Below, piece after piece: positions 43,916 to 58,900 of a stretch of 64,000 bases of DNA (position 1 is its first letter; each line of letters starts with the position of its first letter). Both the position numbers and the translations under genes were made by a program. The DNA is from Syngnathus acus (lineage: Eukaryota; Chordata; Actinopteri; Syngnathiformes; Syngnathidae): the NCBI RefSeq assembly GCF_901709675.1, contig NC_051108.1:2974001-3038000 (forward strand), written 5' to 3'. A model generated the notes under the pieces. The model saw only the letters and a list, made by a program, of their open reading frames with translations. It did not search any database and was not told the DNA's origin.

Positions 43916-46900
43916 ATTTGATTTGTAAAGCGCTTTTCATAAAAGAATCTCAAAGTGCTACAGAAACAAGACTAGAAATAAAAACACACAAGAAACCAGA
44001 ATAAAAGCATAATTCGGGCGGCCAATACCGGTATTGGCAAACTTTGCAAATACTGATACCGCAAAATAAAGCTGGTATCTGCACCGATACATTATATAAT
44101 ATATTTTCCTTTCAGATACCGCACTTCCCTGCAACTTGTTCACTTGCATTTGATTCATTTCATTTCATTTCCATCATGGCGCCAACCATTCAATACTTTG
44201 ACATTGTCCCTTATTGTCTCCAACACATATGCTGTGATTTGATTTGGATTGATTAATATGAGTGACCTCCGAGTTTTTCTTTAGTGCTCCAGAAAAGAGC
44301 CCATTACTCAAAGTAATTACCGGTAAATATCCCACACGGAGCTTTATGGAGCTGTTAAATCTACTGCACTGAGCTCCTTTTATTGGGTCTCGCTGACACC
44401 CATTCAGTGCAAAAAGCTGCTCAATTATTTATTTAAAGAATACGTCCGCTTTAAGTCAGCTCGGTGACAAGAAAATGAAGACGTATTCGGATTGTGTGAG
44501 TGCATGCAAGAGGCCCTCTATAAATAAATAATCCCAAAAAATGGTCTGTGGGGGGGTAAAAATGACAAATGATCACTGAAGCCACAATTAAAATGACTCG
44601 TGAACAGGATTTATTTTCAAAATAGAAGTAAAAAAAAAAAAACTGGTGCTTTTTGAGAGTACCTGGCCTCCAAGTCCCAGAAGGATTGGTCATCGCTAGT
44701 CCAAGGGTTAGACGGCTCCTGTGGTGTCACCAAGGGGTCGTACTCCAGGTACTGCTCAGTGTAGCTTATCAGACTGACATCACACAAGAGAGAAAACAAA
44801 AATGAAAAATATTTATTTTCATACTTGTGTTTTTCCCCATGTTCACATATTTAAGCACATTGTTCAATCTGTGCATAAAATTGCAATAGCTTATCATATT
44901 AGTGGCCATTTCCGTGGCTCTTGGAAGGCCAATTATTTATTTGTGTGTTGTTTATTGGTTGTTAGTTACTAGAGTATTTTTCTCCACTTGTAACAGACAT
45001 GCGGTTAAAAAATCAATTACAGTCTGATGCTTTGTCGTTAGTGCTCATGATTGATCCTGCACGGCGAGTTGTTTCATGGGCTAACAGTCCAAGCGTGTCT
45101 TCTGTCAAGCACCAATTAACTTAGTCCAATGATCCATGTCAGCAGGTTAAATGGTCAAGGAGGCACGGTGGACCACTTGGCAGCCAGTAATGATAGTTTT
45201 GCGCTCACTGACTTGACTTTTTGAGAAGCTAAAGTGTCAATATTTCCATGTGGATTTTATGATTTTACCTTTCAGCAACTTTGGACATTTTCATACAGTG
45301 CCGATCGAGCTGGGCATTCAGGAATAAGATCTGTATGAAGAAAAAAAAAAAAATGAGACGCTTGAGTTATCTAGAACATCGTTTCAAAATATTACCTCTT
45401 TCTCCACATCCTCCTTTGTTCCCTTTCTAGAGTGGTGAGAGGGAGTATGGATTGGACTTCGTGACTGGGTGCCCTCCTCTGCCAAACCATACACTGACTG
45501 GTCCCATTGCAGGATGATGAGGAGCACGTCAAAAAGGTCAAAACATGTTTCACTTGTCATGCCGGAAACTTTATCAACAAATAGCATGCACCATTTTTTT
45601 TTTTTTTCTCAAACTACTGCAATGAAAAACATTAATTCCAAGGTCAAACTGGGGCCATCATAAAAACTTTATGAACTGTGTAAGACACAGTTGTCAAACT
45701 CAAGATACGGCCCGCCACATCATTTTATGTGGCCCGCAAAGACAAATTGTGCATCAAATTCGTGCGTCATTACTAGAACTGCAAATTGTCTTTAATATCT
45801 TTTTTGTTAAATATTTGACCAGAGTTATTTGTCAGTTTGTTTTGTAGCTTTTACTGTATATAATATGAGGTGCTCATACATTTATTTTATTTATAATGGC
45901 CCTCCCAAAGAAGCTCTGACTACAATGCGGGCCGCCAAAAATATAAGAGTTTGACACCCCTGGTGTAAGAAATGCATTGCAAAAGGGGACATTTGGGGGA
46001 AATCCACTATTTTTATATTAAAAATAGATAAAAACACTTGCTCAGTCATCAGGTGTGAAATTAAAACAAGTGGTGTACCAAAACATGGTGTACCTTCTTA
46101 ACTCTATGGGGATTTTTCATGCGTCTGCATTTCCTGATGTCCATCTCCGTGGTGTTCACACATCCAGGCTGTGGAAATCAACAACATAGACCCTTACTTT
46201 TCAACTTTCAGTATGTTGTGCAGGGAGGAGGAGGTGTGAGATAAGGAGTGCAGCAGCATCAATCCCCCCGTGTGCAGTCAGGGGCTTACCACGGGCCGGT
46301 GGACATCCCAGAAGGCTCTCTCCTGGCTGTCAAGGATCTTCCTCTCGGTTTTATCTTTTTTCCTGTCAATCCTGCAGAGGAGATGAGTCGGGCTGAGAAA
46401 TACAACTTATCAACACTAGATGAGGAGAGCGAATCACTACTTGAGGGTTGTGGCGGTTATTACGACTCAAGGGTATGGTGGACTGATATTGACAAGTAAT
46501 ATGGAGGATTTGACAATTTACCAGTCACGTGGATGACAGTTGAGCAAACAATACTGATGTTATTGCTTTTGTTGTACTTGTTGCCATAGTTACAGAGCCC
46601 ACTTACTTGACCTGGGCCTCAGCCTGCATGTAGATGAACTCCCACTTCCTGGCAAAGGCTCTCTGTAGCCTAGCAAGATTCTCCTATTGAATAAAATGGT
46701 TATCTCAAAGACATACAGGAAAAATTCGATATGTCATGGTCACATCTGTTCGCCCAAAGTGGACAAACGGATCAATAAATAATAGGTTGGAGGGAATATT
46801 TGGCACCTACCGCCTCATAATCCGCCAGCTCCAGCCTGGTTTTATTCTGCATGGTCCGCTTGCACAGATAGATGGCTGCGGGGGCACACAGGGAGCATTA

Positions 46901-49900
46901 TGAGCTTTCATTTTCACATCCATCTACTCATCCATGCATCTAATACCCTCCTCTTCTTCTAATCACTTTCTCCTCTCTGTTGCTCAGGGATTGTCAGGTC
47001 GAGATGTAAAAACTCAGCGGGCTTCTCACGCTTCATCCATCAAGTTGAAGGACACCAAGTGAAATGACGACGGACTAATCTTGTTGACATGTTGCTTCGG
47101 TGTGGCGCAGTGTAGTTTATTGTGTTTTTTCAGCCAAATCTTGATATATTGCAATTTTCAATCTGCCAGAGAGGGCCGGGCGCTCCATTACTCTTGTTTG
47201 AACATGATCGTTTCCGAGACAAATCATAAACGGGTTTGTTTGTTGTGTTGTTGTTGTTGTTGTGACGCGCTCACTTTCTGCCTGCCTCCGCTTATTCCGG
47301 ATTTACGCTTCACATCTGCCCACTTCATTCCAAATATGAGTGTTTGAAAGCTTTGGAATTGTTTTAACCAGAAAGGACAACTCAATATTATTCGGTATGA
47401 TGTTGAAATTCTGTGTGCTGCTGAGGTTGCATTTTGTGAGAGCAGGCAATCAAATCATTCATTATAAAATTGTTATATTAACAATACCGTATTTTCTGGA
47501 CGATAAGGCGCACCTAAAAACCTCAAATTTTCTCAAAAGCCGACAGTGCGCCTTACAGTCCAGTGCGCCTTATATATGGACCGAATTCTGGCCCGCGGGC
47601 CAAATGTGTTGTGTGATATTAACATTATTGATATATTGTTATTGTTTTCACTATTTCAAGTTATTATATTGTGATTGCATTAATGGTGCGCCTTATAGTC
47701 CGGTGCACCTTATATATGGACAAAGTTTTAAAATGGGCTATTCATTGAAGGTGCACCTTATAGTCCAGTGCGCCTTATAGTCCGAAAAATACGGTAATTG
47801 AAAATGAACACATTTTTACCATAGTCTGTGTTTTCAGGCTCCCAACAATTAGACGGCCAGAAATACGGTGCCTGTGGAAAGAAACCGAGCAAAAAAATGG
47901 TGATGTCATTTTCAGTCGATAGTAAGTGGCAAAATGGCCGCCCCTTGAGATAGTTAAAACCGGGTAGATTTTGCGGTTTTATTCATATTCCATAAATGCA
48001 ATATTAATCAGACTACTGCTTAGACTTACTTAGTAGAACATATTATTGGAAAAAAATATTATTTGTTGATTTACCCTTTAAGAAATGTATATTTATTTTA
48101 TATTTATATTTATTTATATCTTTTTGTGTATCACCGAAGCTTCTGTAGCAAAACATTCCAGATAAACACACACTGCAAAAATTTAATACAAATTTCAAGT
48201 GACGGCTTTTTTTTTTTTTATTTATCATTTGCCAAAACGAAAGCTCGCAGAAATTGCATTGAGGTACGTTCTGATGCTCAATGTGAGTGATCAAAATATT
48301 TTCCCTATCTAAATTGAAGCGATTCAAAATAGCTGACTCCAAATCTCCCTGTATGAGAAGAATCCGGGGGATTTGCAGAGGCGAGGGAACATTGCAGCAG
48401 CACAATAAAATGAGAGAAAAGCGCAGGATACACAATGGCTCCTTTGGCATTCAAAAAGCGAACTGGCGTCCTACTGTTTTGTTTTGACGTAGCACACGAG
48501 CTCTTCTTGAAATTCTATGTCTGTTATTTTTAGACGGTACAGTATTTTCTCGACTGGATTTTTCTGTGGCAGTAAAGTGAAATAAACAGTGATTATTCTT
48601 CTGGACTAGCAAGCGTCTCTTCTTTTGTCTTGTACTTTAAAGCCAGAGAAGCAAGGTCAAAGAGCCGCTGTCCGATTTAATTAAAATTGCAGCGCCAAGA
48701 CGATTTGACACAAAGATGGTTGTAATCTTTCCAGCCTTTGCTGCTGAGGAACAATTTTTTTGTTTTTTTTTAATTAGTACTTCCAGGGTAAAACGCTGTG
48801 GCATAATTAACGTGTCACTTCAATCACGCTGTCATATTTGCCGATCATGATAGACGAGAGAAATATCGCTAGCGTTTATCTCCTTTTCTGTCCACGACGT
48901 GACTGGCTTACTATCCCGCCTCGCTTTTGGCCGCCACCAACTAAGTCACCTCTAACCCAAACCAGCACTCCTTGTACGCTTGATGAATATTTGATCAGAT
49001 CACCATTCATTTTTAATAAGGTCACTGGATCCTAACATAGAACTGAGGATCCTGGAAATGGTGGACAAAGCGTTTCATCACCCGGCATGAGATGAGGGTC
49101 TCTATTTTAACAATGCTAATCTTCAACTGCTTACCTGAAAACGATAGAAGGTACCATCATCCTTGAGGGAGAGGACATGGTCAGAGATGGGGAAGAAGTA
49201 GCCCTGCGCTGCAATGAGGCTTCCGATGTGCATCGCCTCAGCTAGGGATGAAATGATATTTTCAAAACAATAATAATAATCTTGCCGAGGGAAAACATAC
49301 CTGGGTCTTCAATCGAAAGATTCTTCATCATCCACTGAACAATATCTGTACCTGTGTCAGATCACACACACACACACACTATTACCGTATTGGCCCGAAT
49401 ATAAGACGAGGTTTTTTTCATTGAAATAAAACTGATAAAGGGGGGGGTCGTCTTACATTCGGGGTCTAGACAAAGGCTTTTTTCAAACTTGAGTCTTGAA
49501 AAAGAGGGGGTCGTCTTATAATCGGGGTCGTCTTATATTCGGGCCAATACGTTATTGAAACTCCAAAGACCTCTGACAACGTGTCAAGATAATGACACAA
49601 AAAAGATATCGATTAACATTTTATTTCAGGGTACTTAACACTGGCTACATCACATCACGTCATTCTTCTACCGCTCTTCCCCCAAAGGAGCTGCTGTTCT
49701 ATTCTCCATCATTTATTACTTCCATCACACTAAGGCGAACCTCCACCCACGACAGCAGTAAATGCTAGTTTACTGATATCATCGGTTTATAAGGGCAATC
49801 CATATGTGCAAGGAGCCAGACAATACGAAACTGTGTAATATGTGAAATTAATGGTTTCTAGCCAATGTTCTCAACCTTAAATCGAGGCCTAGACAATCTG

Positions 49901-52900
49901 CCAGGTTTTACAGATTTTTTTTCCTCACTTCCACAGCAGCAGCTCCACTGAAGCAGTCAGGGGTTGATTGTCTTGCTTAAGGGCACCTTGACAGCAGGAG
50001 GACGGCATGACTCATTTTATTTCCGCGTTCACATTTTCTACGGTGAACGTTTAATCATGTTTTCCTCCAACTTTCCCTTCAGCTAATTTATATATAACCA
50101 AAAAGAAAATGTGTGAACCAAACTTACCGGTGACGACACTGGGGATTTTGGTCATGAAACTTTTGACTGTCCTGATGGGAACGCCTTCTATCTCATCCTG
50201 GATAAGAGTAACAATGTCTTCAATCTGCAAAGTGGAAAGTCAGTTTACTCTCAATCTGTATCTGGCTTCTTTTTTATGTTGCAACAGAAAGTTAGAAAAA
50301 AAGAAAAAATAAATAAATAATAATTACATTAAATAAAAATACTACAAATAATAAAAACATAAACATAAAAATAATAAAAACAATATAAATAATAAAACTA
50401 AATGATTCAGTCTAAACTAGTTTGCTCTCTAATTAAAGACAAAATTGTGTCAGCTATCGGCTCGTTTACTCAAACATGACAATTCCAAGAGTGGTACTAA
50501 GGCTGCTTTCACGTCACACACAAAAAAATTAAATAAAACAGCAGTCTGACATGTTTCAAAAATGGGGCCTAACTTATGTAAATCTCCAAAAGTGGTGACA
50601 TTCATAGTCATTTACATCCAGCGCAGATGTTTACAGCCCGTGCGGAAAATCCAACTGACAAGCCTTCTGGTACTATCAAGACCGCTGTCATCCCTGTTTG
50701 GAAAAAACACATCCTGGCTGCCTGCCATTGGCTACTGAACATTCCAATCATCATCACCATTCTAACAAGTCTGAATGTTGAGGCAGCTCTCCGAATGACT
50801 GCAGCTGCCATGTTACTATCCACTCCCACTTCACAAAAATATGAATCACTTTAAATGTACAAGTTATTTTTATCGGATTTAAAAATACTTCTGACGTAAT
50901 TCTCAAATCGTCATTGCTAGCAAAAATTACATTGCATTTAAAAACTCAATCAGAGCCCACTTGTGGCTTTCTTGAACACATTAAGCTGCTGAAAGAAAAT
51001 GTCCTACTTCAAATCGTTCAGAACAAGATTAAATGTGTCTTGCCCAAACCCTGCTGACGCAACATACCGTAAATTTCGGACTATAAGCCGCTACTTTTTT
51101 TTCTCAACTTTTGAACCCTGAATCACGAATTGTAGCTGGTGCGGCTTATATCCGGTGCGCCTTATAGTCCGAAAATTACGGTACTCACTTTGCGCCGCTA
51201 TTTCTAAAAGCTTGTCTGCAGGAAATATCTGCGAAGACCTCAAGGTTCTAAAACAAAAACACTTAGTGTAGCATTAAATCCCTGCAATTTGCAACTGATT
51301 GTAAGCTCCTCCTACACAGTCGTGCGTCATTTGCCTCAGCTACTTTAGCTCCTACACACTCAAGTGCTAAGACATTGATTGCATGCTCCTCTGTGGCAAA
51401 AGTGCCAATTGCACCTTGATTAGAAAGTCAAGATGGAGCCAAGAAGTTATAGAAGGTTTCTCCTTTATGTACTGTAAAATTACAAATATTACGCAATCTC
51501 AAAGTGAACTTGCCATTCATCCAGAGTGGGTGTAATGACTCATAGCGATGATGGAGAATGATCTTTATGTATATGCGAAGGTCAGACACAAGGCCTGACT
51601 GACAGTCACAATGGCGATGAGTCTTCCTGGTTTCACGCCAGCGCGCTTGGCAGCCAAGGGGATGTGACGCTTAATGGAAGTGTAATGACGACAGGATGGC
51701 TTCTGCACACTTGACTGCCAGTGCGGCTCTGCCTGACAAGCCAAGAGAGATGATCCCGGAAAAATAGATGAGACCAGTCACAACTTCCTGACCGCCAAAT
51801 AACTTCATGCCTCTCTCGAAAACTAATTGCTTCATTTTTTTTTTTCCCATGAAATGATGAACTACAAAATTGGTGGGGCAACCAACACTTATAATAGAAC
51901 TTGTGTTTACTCGAAATAAAATTGGATTAATTTCCATAATAACCTCCTGGAATGAAATGTGTTATATTATACTAGTTGTGTATTATTAATGCAGCTTATT
52001 TTCCACAATGGCCTAACCCATCCATCATTCTATCTTTGCCAAACAATCTTTTTTTTTTTGACATTGAATGAATTCTAACTCCGTGGAAGGCTTTTTGGCA
52101 GGCAACCTTACAGGGCAGCTTATTATTTGGCTTGTCAGGTGAAGGTTGCTGTCCAATCACTCCCCCAAGTCTCCATAATTCTCAATTTCCCAAGTAAATA
52201 TATTTTTCAACCAGAAAGTATGAATTGGTATTAAAAATAGGTCAGAGATCTCATTTAAAATTGTGGTTTGCTGTCTGGCTCAGCGCAATGCAGCCAAACA
52301 GAACGGGAATGTAAATTGAGGGCAAACATTCCCTGGGCAATAATCGACGGAGACAAGTTTTCAGTGCTCCCAGCGGAGGCGAGGGGTTGACCTCTCAAAG
52401 ACATCCATGCCTAGCCAGAATGTAAGTAAACATCTCGATGGGAGGCTGATTATTTGCTCCCTGTCCCCGTTTGTCCGTTCTCCCTACAGCAAAGCGTGAA
52501 TGAACATTTTCAATGCGTGTTCCCTTAATGAAAGCAACACCCCAGATGGATCCTTCCATCTTCATTTATAATAATTATCCCAGCTAATGTGACATCCAGG
52601 CTTCCTCAAGTTTCACTTTGAGACGGGTAAACAGAACCATGGTCTAATCCAATCGGTTCGGTTCCACCTCCCATGAGGCGGAGGTCTCAACTGTATTTAT
52701 CCCAGGTCGGAATTGTACCATCATTTCTGAGGCGGGGGGGGGCTGAAAATTGCATTCAGACCACATATCATTGTGAATTAAGGAAAGGCTGGCTCAGCAT
52801 TTTTGGTGCCTATTTGTACAACAGCTTGGATAAACAAGTGTGAAATAGTGAAACGCTTCAAAATGATCCCGTGGAGAAATACCTCATGGTATTTGCATCT

Positions 52901-55900
52901 TGTATACAAACTTCATAGATGGAAGCAGGACAGCAAAGAGCAAAGTAATCTTTCCGGGGGTGAAACAAATGAACTAATCCAATTAGTGGCTTTAGTATTC
53001 AAGGTAGAACAACAGCAAGCTCATATATCTACCTGGCATCCCGGAGCGTAATCGATTGCACCGATGGCCCCCTGGGACCTTCGGGTGATAGATGGAGAGG
53101 CCACACATTAGTCCTCCAGCACTTTTTACCAACCGGGCTCTAGGACAGGCCCATTCATTGTAAGCCCATCTCAAAACCATATCCTTTTCTCGAGAAGATA
53201 CCCATGGTGGAGATCGTAGAGCTTCCGGGATTTTTAAGCCATTTGTGATGACCCTTGAGTAGCCAATAAAATAAGGGGGAGGGGCAAAAGGAAAGTGCAT
53301 TGAATCAAACTGAATTGTTCCACTATAAAATGTATCAAGATACGAACCGAATCATCTTTTATTGGACAACGATATCTTTGAAGGAAATGCACCAGGTACA
53401 ATACTGATTTACATACCGTATTTTCCGCACTATAAGGCGCACCGGATTATAAGGCGCACCTTCAATGAATGGCCCATTTTAAAACTTTGTCCATATATAC
53501 ATTCTGCCCGCGGGCCGGACTTTGGACACGCCTGCTGTAGTGGCTCAATATTGGTCAATATATAAGACGCACCTGATTATAAGGCGCACTGTCGGCTTTA
53601 GAGAAAATTGGAGGTTTTCAGGTGCGCCTTATAGTGCGGAAAATACGGTAAATGTAAAATGACAACAGTAAACTCTTGGATCATACCACCCTGAATCGAA
53701 TCACAATCTGAATCAAATCAAACCAAATGATTCCACTTTACAATTAAACCAACCAGTCTTTATTTCATCCTCCAAGACGTATCGATTCCGAATTACACAT
53801 CGGCAAGCTCCCTCATTTCCTTGCATATCAAACAAAAAGCACTTTTGACGAGTCGAGCGATGGCAGGAAATTCCCTAATGGACAAGAAGAGGTCCAATTC
53901 ATGAATGTGGCTTGAGCAGTCAAGGAAAACGTTCACTTTGGAAAGTCGTTTCTTTTCAGTGTGGCGTGGAGAGAGATAGCAAGCGCGCCATTAGTAGGCA
54001 AAGCGCTAAACTTTTATTCCCTCGAGGCTGCTGGATGGGAGATTAACGCACCTTTAGTTACTCCACCACTAAACATGCACACATTGTCCATTTATAAGGA
54101 CTTTTTCTTTTAGGGGGGGGCAATGATAGATGATGTAGGGTCTTAAAAAATAGGAAGACAAAACGTCGCTCTAATATTACCAAGCAGCGAGAAGGTCCAA
54201 GAATGCAATATTGAACTGAGTGAGAGAAGATTTTCTTGCGGCCATCAATTATTTATTCTTGCGTGCAAAAATGTGTGAGGAAAATGGATGGCACTAAAAC
54301 ATACATCATGTGGCTATAGAATGATGAATGACAAGAAACAAAAGTCTTGGACAAGGATTGAGATTGGGCCTGATGTCGAGTGGAAGAAAAAGTAGTTCCA
54401 ACAAACTGCTTATAATTGAGACAAGATCAATAGTGACTTTCCACTGACAAATGACATTTCAAAAATATTTTCAGTTTCATGTGAGAATCCCTTCCAGAGG
54501 ATAAAAAATCTGCGTTATCGGTATTTCAGTATCGATCGGAGCAACACTTTTGGCTGTGCTCCAGCTCACCAATAACTCGAATGAAGACAAATTGAGATTC
54601 ATGGTTGTTTTAAAGATGTCCATGTCTACGCAAATCTTATGATCAGCTTTGTCGTGTCTTTTGGACATTCTCTTTCGGACTTATTGCAGCTTTTCATTTT
54701 CTACTAGCTGAAGTGATAAAAAGACACCAGCAGTTATTTGTAGGGCAATCGTGAATGGGACTTGATGTTAGCAACTCTTATTAAACTGTTAAAGCTGAGT
54801 GGATTCAAGGGATTGAAGGACATTAATTTAAACGGACTGCTACAGGGCAGAATTGTCAGTACTATTTTTTTTTTTATCTCTCTTGGATGCTTTGCTTGCT
54901 AAAACCATCAACTGGGTTCATCATAAAACGTTTTATTGAGGTTAAATTTGATTAGGAATGGGTGAGTTCCAATAACAGGTATCGGTGCTGATACCGGTTA
55001 CTCGATACTAGTATTGCTGCTCTATTATCAGAAACTTGAAATTAGAAGATTGCCATTAATTACAAGCAATTTAAGAAAAATTGTATTAGTATACTATATA
55101 GATCTTTATTTAAAATGATCTGTCACTGTTTTTTAAGGGGAAATTTGATGTAAAAAAAAAAAAAAGGTATTTGGTACTTCCTGCTAAATGAAAACCAAAC
55201 CAAGACTATCACGGCAATGCAAAAACGGGATGATAACATTCCAGCTCATTGGTAACCTCGAAGACAGTTTAATTAGTAAGCAAATGTCACATGCAATTTG
55301 AAACACAGTCAAGCGTGATATATCACCAAGCTATACAAGTTACTGCTAAGCCCGTGCAGGTTAATTGGATAGCTTTGACCCCTATAGACAACGCTGCTGC
55401 TATATAGACAGACGTGAGAGAGAGCGAGGAAAGAGGCTGTTGGAAGAGATTAGCAACATAACATCAGCATGCACACAGGAGGCAATTAAACTGTTCAAGT
55501 AATGGCCAGTCAAACCGTATGTGTTAAGTTAGGTGGAACTTCTGCCGTTACCATGGCAACCCTTGACTGCCAAATTGAAGATGCTGCACAGTGCCATTAC
55601 ATTTTTGGTGAGTAGCACATAACTGTAAATTAAAATGAATACATGAGAAATGTAAAATGTAAAGAAAACAAATACTTCAAATTAAGAATGATTTATCTCA
55701 TGACATGCTTTCTAGTTGAGTTCTGCCCGACATGATTTTTTTTGTGCGTGTTTATGCGTGAAACTAAATCTTTTAAGACCCACATTTGAATCCCACCAGC
55801 TTTGTGGCTGACAAAGTGTGACGGCAGAGGAAGAGTTTTTCCTGTTTATTTTTTTTGAAAGTCCCTACCTGCCAACTACTTGAACTGAAGCCATGCTCGT

Positions 55901-58900
55901 CTAAAAAATGTCTCCACATCGGTTATTCACAAGTCTGTAAAATGTTTATTTTGAACAAAAAAGCTATATTTGACCATTTCGAAAGGCTATATCAACCTTT
56001 TAATTTCCATATTGTTTCATATTTCTTTTACTGCTTCATAGTAGGTGTACAGGGTCGGTTTTGAACACCCACTCCAGTTACCAAATATGATTCGAAGCCA
56101 ATTAAAGCTGAAGTAGGATTTGTCTTGCAAATAAACCTCCAAGATGCATCACTTGGGATCATTTTAATAGCGCTTGCTTACGTCGAATAGAAAGCGTGAA
56201 TTGAAGCGTGTGCCGTGCAGCAACTAAGCTACATCCTCCTGAAATGAACCCAAAACTTTAGCTGACTCACTTCAGCCAGCCAGGGCCGCATCTAGGCAGG
56301 AAGGACCCGGAGCCGCCCACCATCCGAAAAAAAAAAAAAAAAAAAGATCAATCAGCAGCCACTTTGGCTTGGGGCCAATTACCTGGATTGCCTGGACCAT
56401 CTCGTCACAGTGAAGCACTCCAATATAGTTTATTCCACCCCTTCCCCCAACATTGTCAGCTTCTCAGCATGCTTGCACTCAGGCACCATTTTTTTTTCCT
56501 TCCATTTTTCACACACTAATTCAGAGAGTGACACCGAGTCATTTGTGAGCATGCAGCCTCAGACCTCCCTGCGGGAGCGAGAGCGTTTCTGTCGACAGCT
56601 CTCTTTTTCCAAACCACATGGCTTAATGTGTACATTTGCTGTCACCAGTCAGGCTATTTATTTAATACATTTTCATAATTTGGCTGCACCTAGAATCCTT
56701 CATTTCCGTGCAGCTTTTTAAAAAGTGGCCCACTCTGCAACGTCTTGGATGCTTTTGCCTCCATTAAAAATTCAAGCAATAGATAGATGATGAAAGAGTC
56801 TCAAGAGGGACAATTACGCCCAGAGACATAATGAGGACGGCCGTCCTTGTGCATATTAATGTGTTGTTAGTTGTTTACGCAAACATGAAAGTTTGCAGCA
56901 TAAACAGTATTTTAAGATTCACTTTTTCAATTATTATACTAAAGTGCCGGCTCAAACTTTGACCAGAACCTGCTTAACTATTTACTCATCTTTCAAAACA
57001 TCAATTTGACTCAAAGTTGATGACATTTTTCAATAGAACCATTAATGTTACATCAACATATAACCCCACATAACTTTGTTACAGCTTTTCCCTGATATTG
57101 ATCACTCACTTCCGTAAAAGACTTGTCCGTCAGTTGGCCAATATTCATCCCTATGAAATATTAACACTCTCAGAGCACACTTGCGGGTTAAATGAGAGTT
57201 AAGTGCTCCAAACTTTGGAGCTCTTGTGGTTGCTTAAGATGTTAAAGTGGCTCCCTAATGCAAACCAAAATGTGATCAGTGTTGGAATGTTGTAACAGGA
57301 CTGATGACAAAGGAAAATACAAGCAATTATTTATAGCGCGGAAATGAATGGAACAGGCTTGAATATTGTTGTGCTCGGATCAATGAAGATGGAGCAACAT
57401 ACATTGTGATGCTGATTGATTGCCTGAGGTCTTCATCTTAATGGGCCCAACGCTAGATTCGAGGAAATCTATTCTTATCTCGATTGCTTTTACCGGCTGA
57501 GTTTTCTTTCATTTATTCCGAAAGGTGTATCCAAGATAATCATGTCATTCAAACACATCTCTGAATATACAAAGAAAAACTCCATCCCATCTAATCGGAA
57601 TCGATTACGATGGCAGATGAATATTAACTCGCTATGCTGAGAAATATCCCGTCCTCTCTGCTCTTGCTCGATCAATATTTTGTCGATTGTTATTCATGTC
57701 ACATTGTGTCTCCGTGTGTGGTCCCTATAACACTTTTTTTTTCTTCCCCAGATCGATACCAGTACAAGTAGCAATTCTCAAGTATACCGATACCAAGTCA
57801 TCGATACCACTAGTAATTGCAACTTGATTCTAATGATATCATTTTATACCAGGAACATTTTCTTGCCCCTTTTGCACCACTTTGATGCCAACATGGCATT
57901 CTAGCAAGCACTGAGCAGCCTTTGACCTTTGACCTTGGGGGTTTAAAACATCTTAGCAAATCAAATCGGTGTGATATATTCATGATATCGTCACTACAAA
58001 ATGGCTGCAGGTGTGTTTATTTCTCACAAAATATGAAACTCATCCCTTTTCATTTTCACGTCAATACAATGTTTGTTGTGTTCTTGCAGCCCCTTTGTAA
58101 TTTCGGCCAAATTTTTCACTCCATCCCACTCGAGGCCAGAAAACGTCTGTGTTATTGTTATCCGACAAAACATTATGCTAATCCATTTCAGACTCTGATT
58201 ATCCGTGGGATTAATTAGGAATTAAACAGTTTGCACTCTGGACAAGGCCAGTGTGTTGACAACAAAGAATGACAGCATCACAAAACCCGGATGAACAACA
58301 AACCGTTGGCCTGGCCCACATTGTTTGGCCGTAATTATTATTGCTGGCTGTCCGTGTCCGTGTGAGTCACCATCTGCATCACAAAAGCAGTACATGCGTG
58401 TCCGCGCACAAACACAATGCACGTGACACCTCTGGACGAGAGGTGCTAAGATAACCTTTCAATATACAATTTATATATTTACAAAGCTTGACTTGGAATC
58501 AAAAATTCGCTGGTCCTCCCACGCTTGCTGCAGCATTTCCCACCTGCGTTTGCATTTGCAGTCCCCTCACCTTCATTCTGTATGAACAAGCAAGTGTTGA
58601 CAGAGAATCAAGGCCAAGCGGCTTTTTTTTTTTTTTTTTGACACCTGCTGTCAATGTGCAGACCATAGAAATAAAAAAAATAAAAAATTGCCTGAACGCA
58701 TCAATAAAGCCAACTGGCTGTGCTGTGTGAGAGAGAGAAATGAGCAAACAAGGGAATGGAGCGCGTTGGGAAAGTGATTCACATCAGACTCATTCAAGTG
58801 TGACTGCTTGTGCTGCTGTGCTTGGATGTTTGAATAAACTGACACATTCAAGATCAGAGCTTATTTATACTGACTTTTTTTTTTTTTTAAAGTCAACAAT

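Noticed and set aside
50608-50854. Overlapping frames on both strands in the rgs6 intron
   Set aside because: Neither resembles a known protein. Probably low stop density by chance.
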